NCBI RefSeq assembly: GCF_007747655.1 | Contig: NZ_CP036274.1 | Coordinates: 6,634,001 to 6,698,000 of the forward strand | DNA from: Anatilimnocola aggregata | Lineage (GTDB): Bacteria > Planctomycetota > Planctomycetia > Pirellulales > Pirellulaceae | Reading direction: 5' to 3' | Length of the DNA stretch: 64,000 bases | In this document: piece after piece, positions 62,829 to 64,000 of the stretch | Layout: each line of letters begins with the position of its first letter | Numbering within the stretch: the first letter of the stretch is position 1 | The notes under the pieces: generated by a model | Databases searched by the model: none | The model's input: only the letters and a program-made list of their open reading frames with translations | What the model was told of the DNA's origin: nothing | Program-made: the position numbers and the translations under genes

Positions 62829-63626
62829 ATGCCTTGGAATAGTTGGAAGAAATTGCCATTGCCGGTGATTGGCATGGTCCACTTGTGGCCACTCCCGGGC
62901 ACGCCGCGGAGTGAATTGAGTCTGTTGGACATTCGCGATCAGGCGCTCCGCGATGCCGAAGCGCTTGTCAGCGGTGGCGTACACGGACTGATGATCGAAA
63001 ACTTTGGCGATACTCCGTTCGAGCCCGGCTGCGTGCCACCGGCGACCATTGCCCAATTGACCTGGCTACTCGCTGAGGTCAAACGTCTGGCCGCCACCAT
63101 TCCTTGCGGCGTGAATGTGCTGCGGAACGATGCCCTGGCTGCGCTCGCAGTGGCGGCCGCAGCGGGGGGCGAATTCATTCGCGTGAACGTGTTGACTGGC
63201 GCGCGCGTGACCGATCAAGGAATCATCCAAGGGCAAGCGCACGAGTTACTGCGTGAGCGAAAACGCTTGAATGCCGGGGCTATTCAAATCTGGGCTGATG
63301 TCGACGTCAAACATTCCGCTCCGCTCGCGCCACGCCCCATCAGCGACGAAGTCGGCGACCTCGTGTACCGCGCGCATGCCGATGCCGTGATCGTCACCGG
63401 TCGCAGCACCGGCGCTGCGACCAGCCTTGATGATTTGCAGCAAGTCATTACGGCTGCCGCAGGCAAGCCCGTAATCGTCGGCAGCGGCGTATCAGCCAGA
63501 AACATCGCCAATCTGCGCGGCAAAGCTGCGGCCGTCATTGTGGGCTCGTCGCTGAAAGTCGATGGCGTGGCGACGAACGGGGTCGATCCGCAGCGGGTAA
63601 AGGAACTGCTGAGTTTGCTCGCTTAA
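62829..63626 (+). CDS. BtpA/SgcQ family protein
   Basis: The 265-residue protein is a TIM barrel of the BtpA family: 'LPVIGMVHLWPLPGTPRSEL', 'DAEALVSGGVHGLMIENFGD', 'ATIPCGVNVLRNDALAALAV', 'GEFIRVNVLTGARVTDQGII', 'HADAVIVTGRSTGAATSLDD', 'KPVIVGSGVSARNIANL'. Cyanobacterial BtpA stabilises photosystem I, but the family is wider and includes SgcQ from a sugar gene cluster; a phosphorylated sugar or nucleoside substrate is plausible here. The ATG at 62829 starts the conserved part and GGAAGAAG precedes it; a longer frame from 62682 is unlikely. A creatininase-family gene follows after 141 bases. Function not known. Confidence 0.85.
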   Translation: MPWNSWKKLPLPVIGMVHLWPLPGTPRSELSLLDIRDQALRDAEALVSGGVHGLMIENFGDTPFEPGCVPPATIAQLTWLLAEVKRLAATIPCGVNVLRNDALAALAVAAAAGGEFIRVNVLTGARVTDQGIIQGQAHELLRERKRLNAGAIQIWADVDVKHSAPLAPRPISDEVGDLVYRAHADAVIVTGRSTGAATSLDDLQQVITAAAGKPVIVGSGVSARNIANLRGKAAAVIVGSSLKVDGVATNGVDPQRVKELLSLLA

Positions 63627-63767
63627 GTTTCCGCGGGTGGCCGGAAAACACGAGAAAACTCGCAGTGAATGCCGCTCTTTCTTGTTACCGCCCCGTTCAT
63701 CCGTTAAGCTGCCACGCGGTTCGCTGCATTTCACTTCCCGCCTTCCCACCTCTGCCGGAGCCCGCCT

Positions 63768-64000
63768 GTGCTATTGGCTGAAATGAATTGGCCTGCTGTG
63801 GCCGCGTTGCCCAAGACGACGCCGGTCGTCATTCCCATCGCTGCCATCGAACAGCACGGCCATCATATGCCGGTGTTCACCGATAGCCTGCTGCTGGGCG
63901 AAGTCATTCGCCGGGCCCACGAGCAGTTGAAAACGAAAGTCCTGTTCACGCCCCTGATGTGGCTGGGCAATTCCGAACATCACATCGACTTTGCCGGCAC
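63768..64000 (+). CDS. Creatininase-family protein, N-terminal fragment
   Basis: The frame runs past the right edge of the window, giving 77 residues. It opens 'VLLAEMNWPAVAALPKTTPV', then 'VIPIAAIEQHGHHMPVFTDS' and 'WLGNSEHHIDFAGT', which hold the family's metal ligands: E-x-H in 'IEQHGHH', D in 'FTDS' and the H of 'SEHH'. Members are amidohydrolases for creatinine or related ring compounds, and many act in other pathways such as riboflavin-type or mycofactocin maturation. The start is GTG at 63768 with GGAG seven bases upstream; ATG 63783 is an alternative. It may be co-transcribed with the BtpA-family gene. Confidence 0.85.
   Translation, partial: MLLAEMNWPAVAALPKTTPVVIPIAAIEQHGHHMPVFTDSLLLGEVIRRAHEQLKTKVLFTPLMWLGNSEHHIDFAG

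Overview
The window looks like a chromosomal segment of a planctomycete, most likely of the order Pirellulales. The inference rests on family content rather than any marker-gene comparison: three DUF1559 pseudopilin-like proteins, a PSD1/DUF1549/DUF1553 cytochrome paired with a DUF1501 protein (plus the tail of a second DUF1553 protein at the left edge), a helix-turn-helix/receiver fusion, Cys-rich and giant secreted proteins, and loose gene spacing on both strands. I see no rRNA, tRNA, CRISPR array, transposase, phage gene or replication origin.

Layout. 1-1103: end of a DUF1553 protein, a palindromic intergenic repeat and a stand-alone CoaB-like ligase. 1442-7580 (+): a circularly permuted ATP-grasp protein, an alpha-E protein, a fusion of these two domains, and a transglutaminase-like protease, behind a candidate sigma-54 promoter; a lipoprotein and a small protein follow to 9378. 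9646-12386 (-): an HTH/receiver regulator and a very acidic cytoplasmic protein separated by about 920 bases without a gene. 12683-15118: DUF1559 protein, small STAS-like protein, secreted Gfo/Idh/MocA-type protein. 15312-17873: large U32-family protein with two four-Cys clusters. 18054-23042 (-): small histidine kinase, pnp, rpsO and an HD phosphohydrolase. 23078-27665 (-): membrane-anchored octaheme cytochrome with HEAT/TPR tail and a secreted nucleoside hydrolase with extra C-terminal domains. 27938-34411 (+): a 2157-residue secreted protein of unknown function.

34525-35656 (-): Hsp20 and a small membrane protein. 35905-45065 (+): a probable secreted/envelope operon comprising a Cys-rich protein, a DUF1559 protein, two small exported proteins, a BNR-repeat protein with a CPCC motif, a cytochrome c-TlpA fusion, and the DUF1549/DUF1553-DUF1501 pair. 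45365-47479: SurA-like tandem PpiC protein. 47553-50799 (-): endonuclease IV, a methyltransferase, a capsule-export-like protein and a small exported protein. 51119-54000: secreted protein, zinc-ribbon membrane protein and third DUF1559 protein. 54238-62547 (-): treY, malQ and a treS-maltokinase fusion forming a glucan/trehalose operon. 62829-64000 (+): BtpA-family protein and the start of a creatininase-family protein.

The most interesting parts are the ATP-grasp/alpha-E/transglutaminase cluster (probably an amide-bond forming and cleaving system whose product is not known), the Cys-rich/CPCC/cytochrome-thioredoxin operon, and the giant secreted protein. All functional calls come from reading motifs in the sequence; no database search was run.
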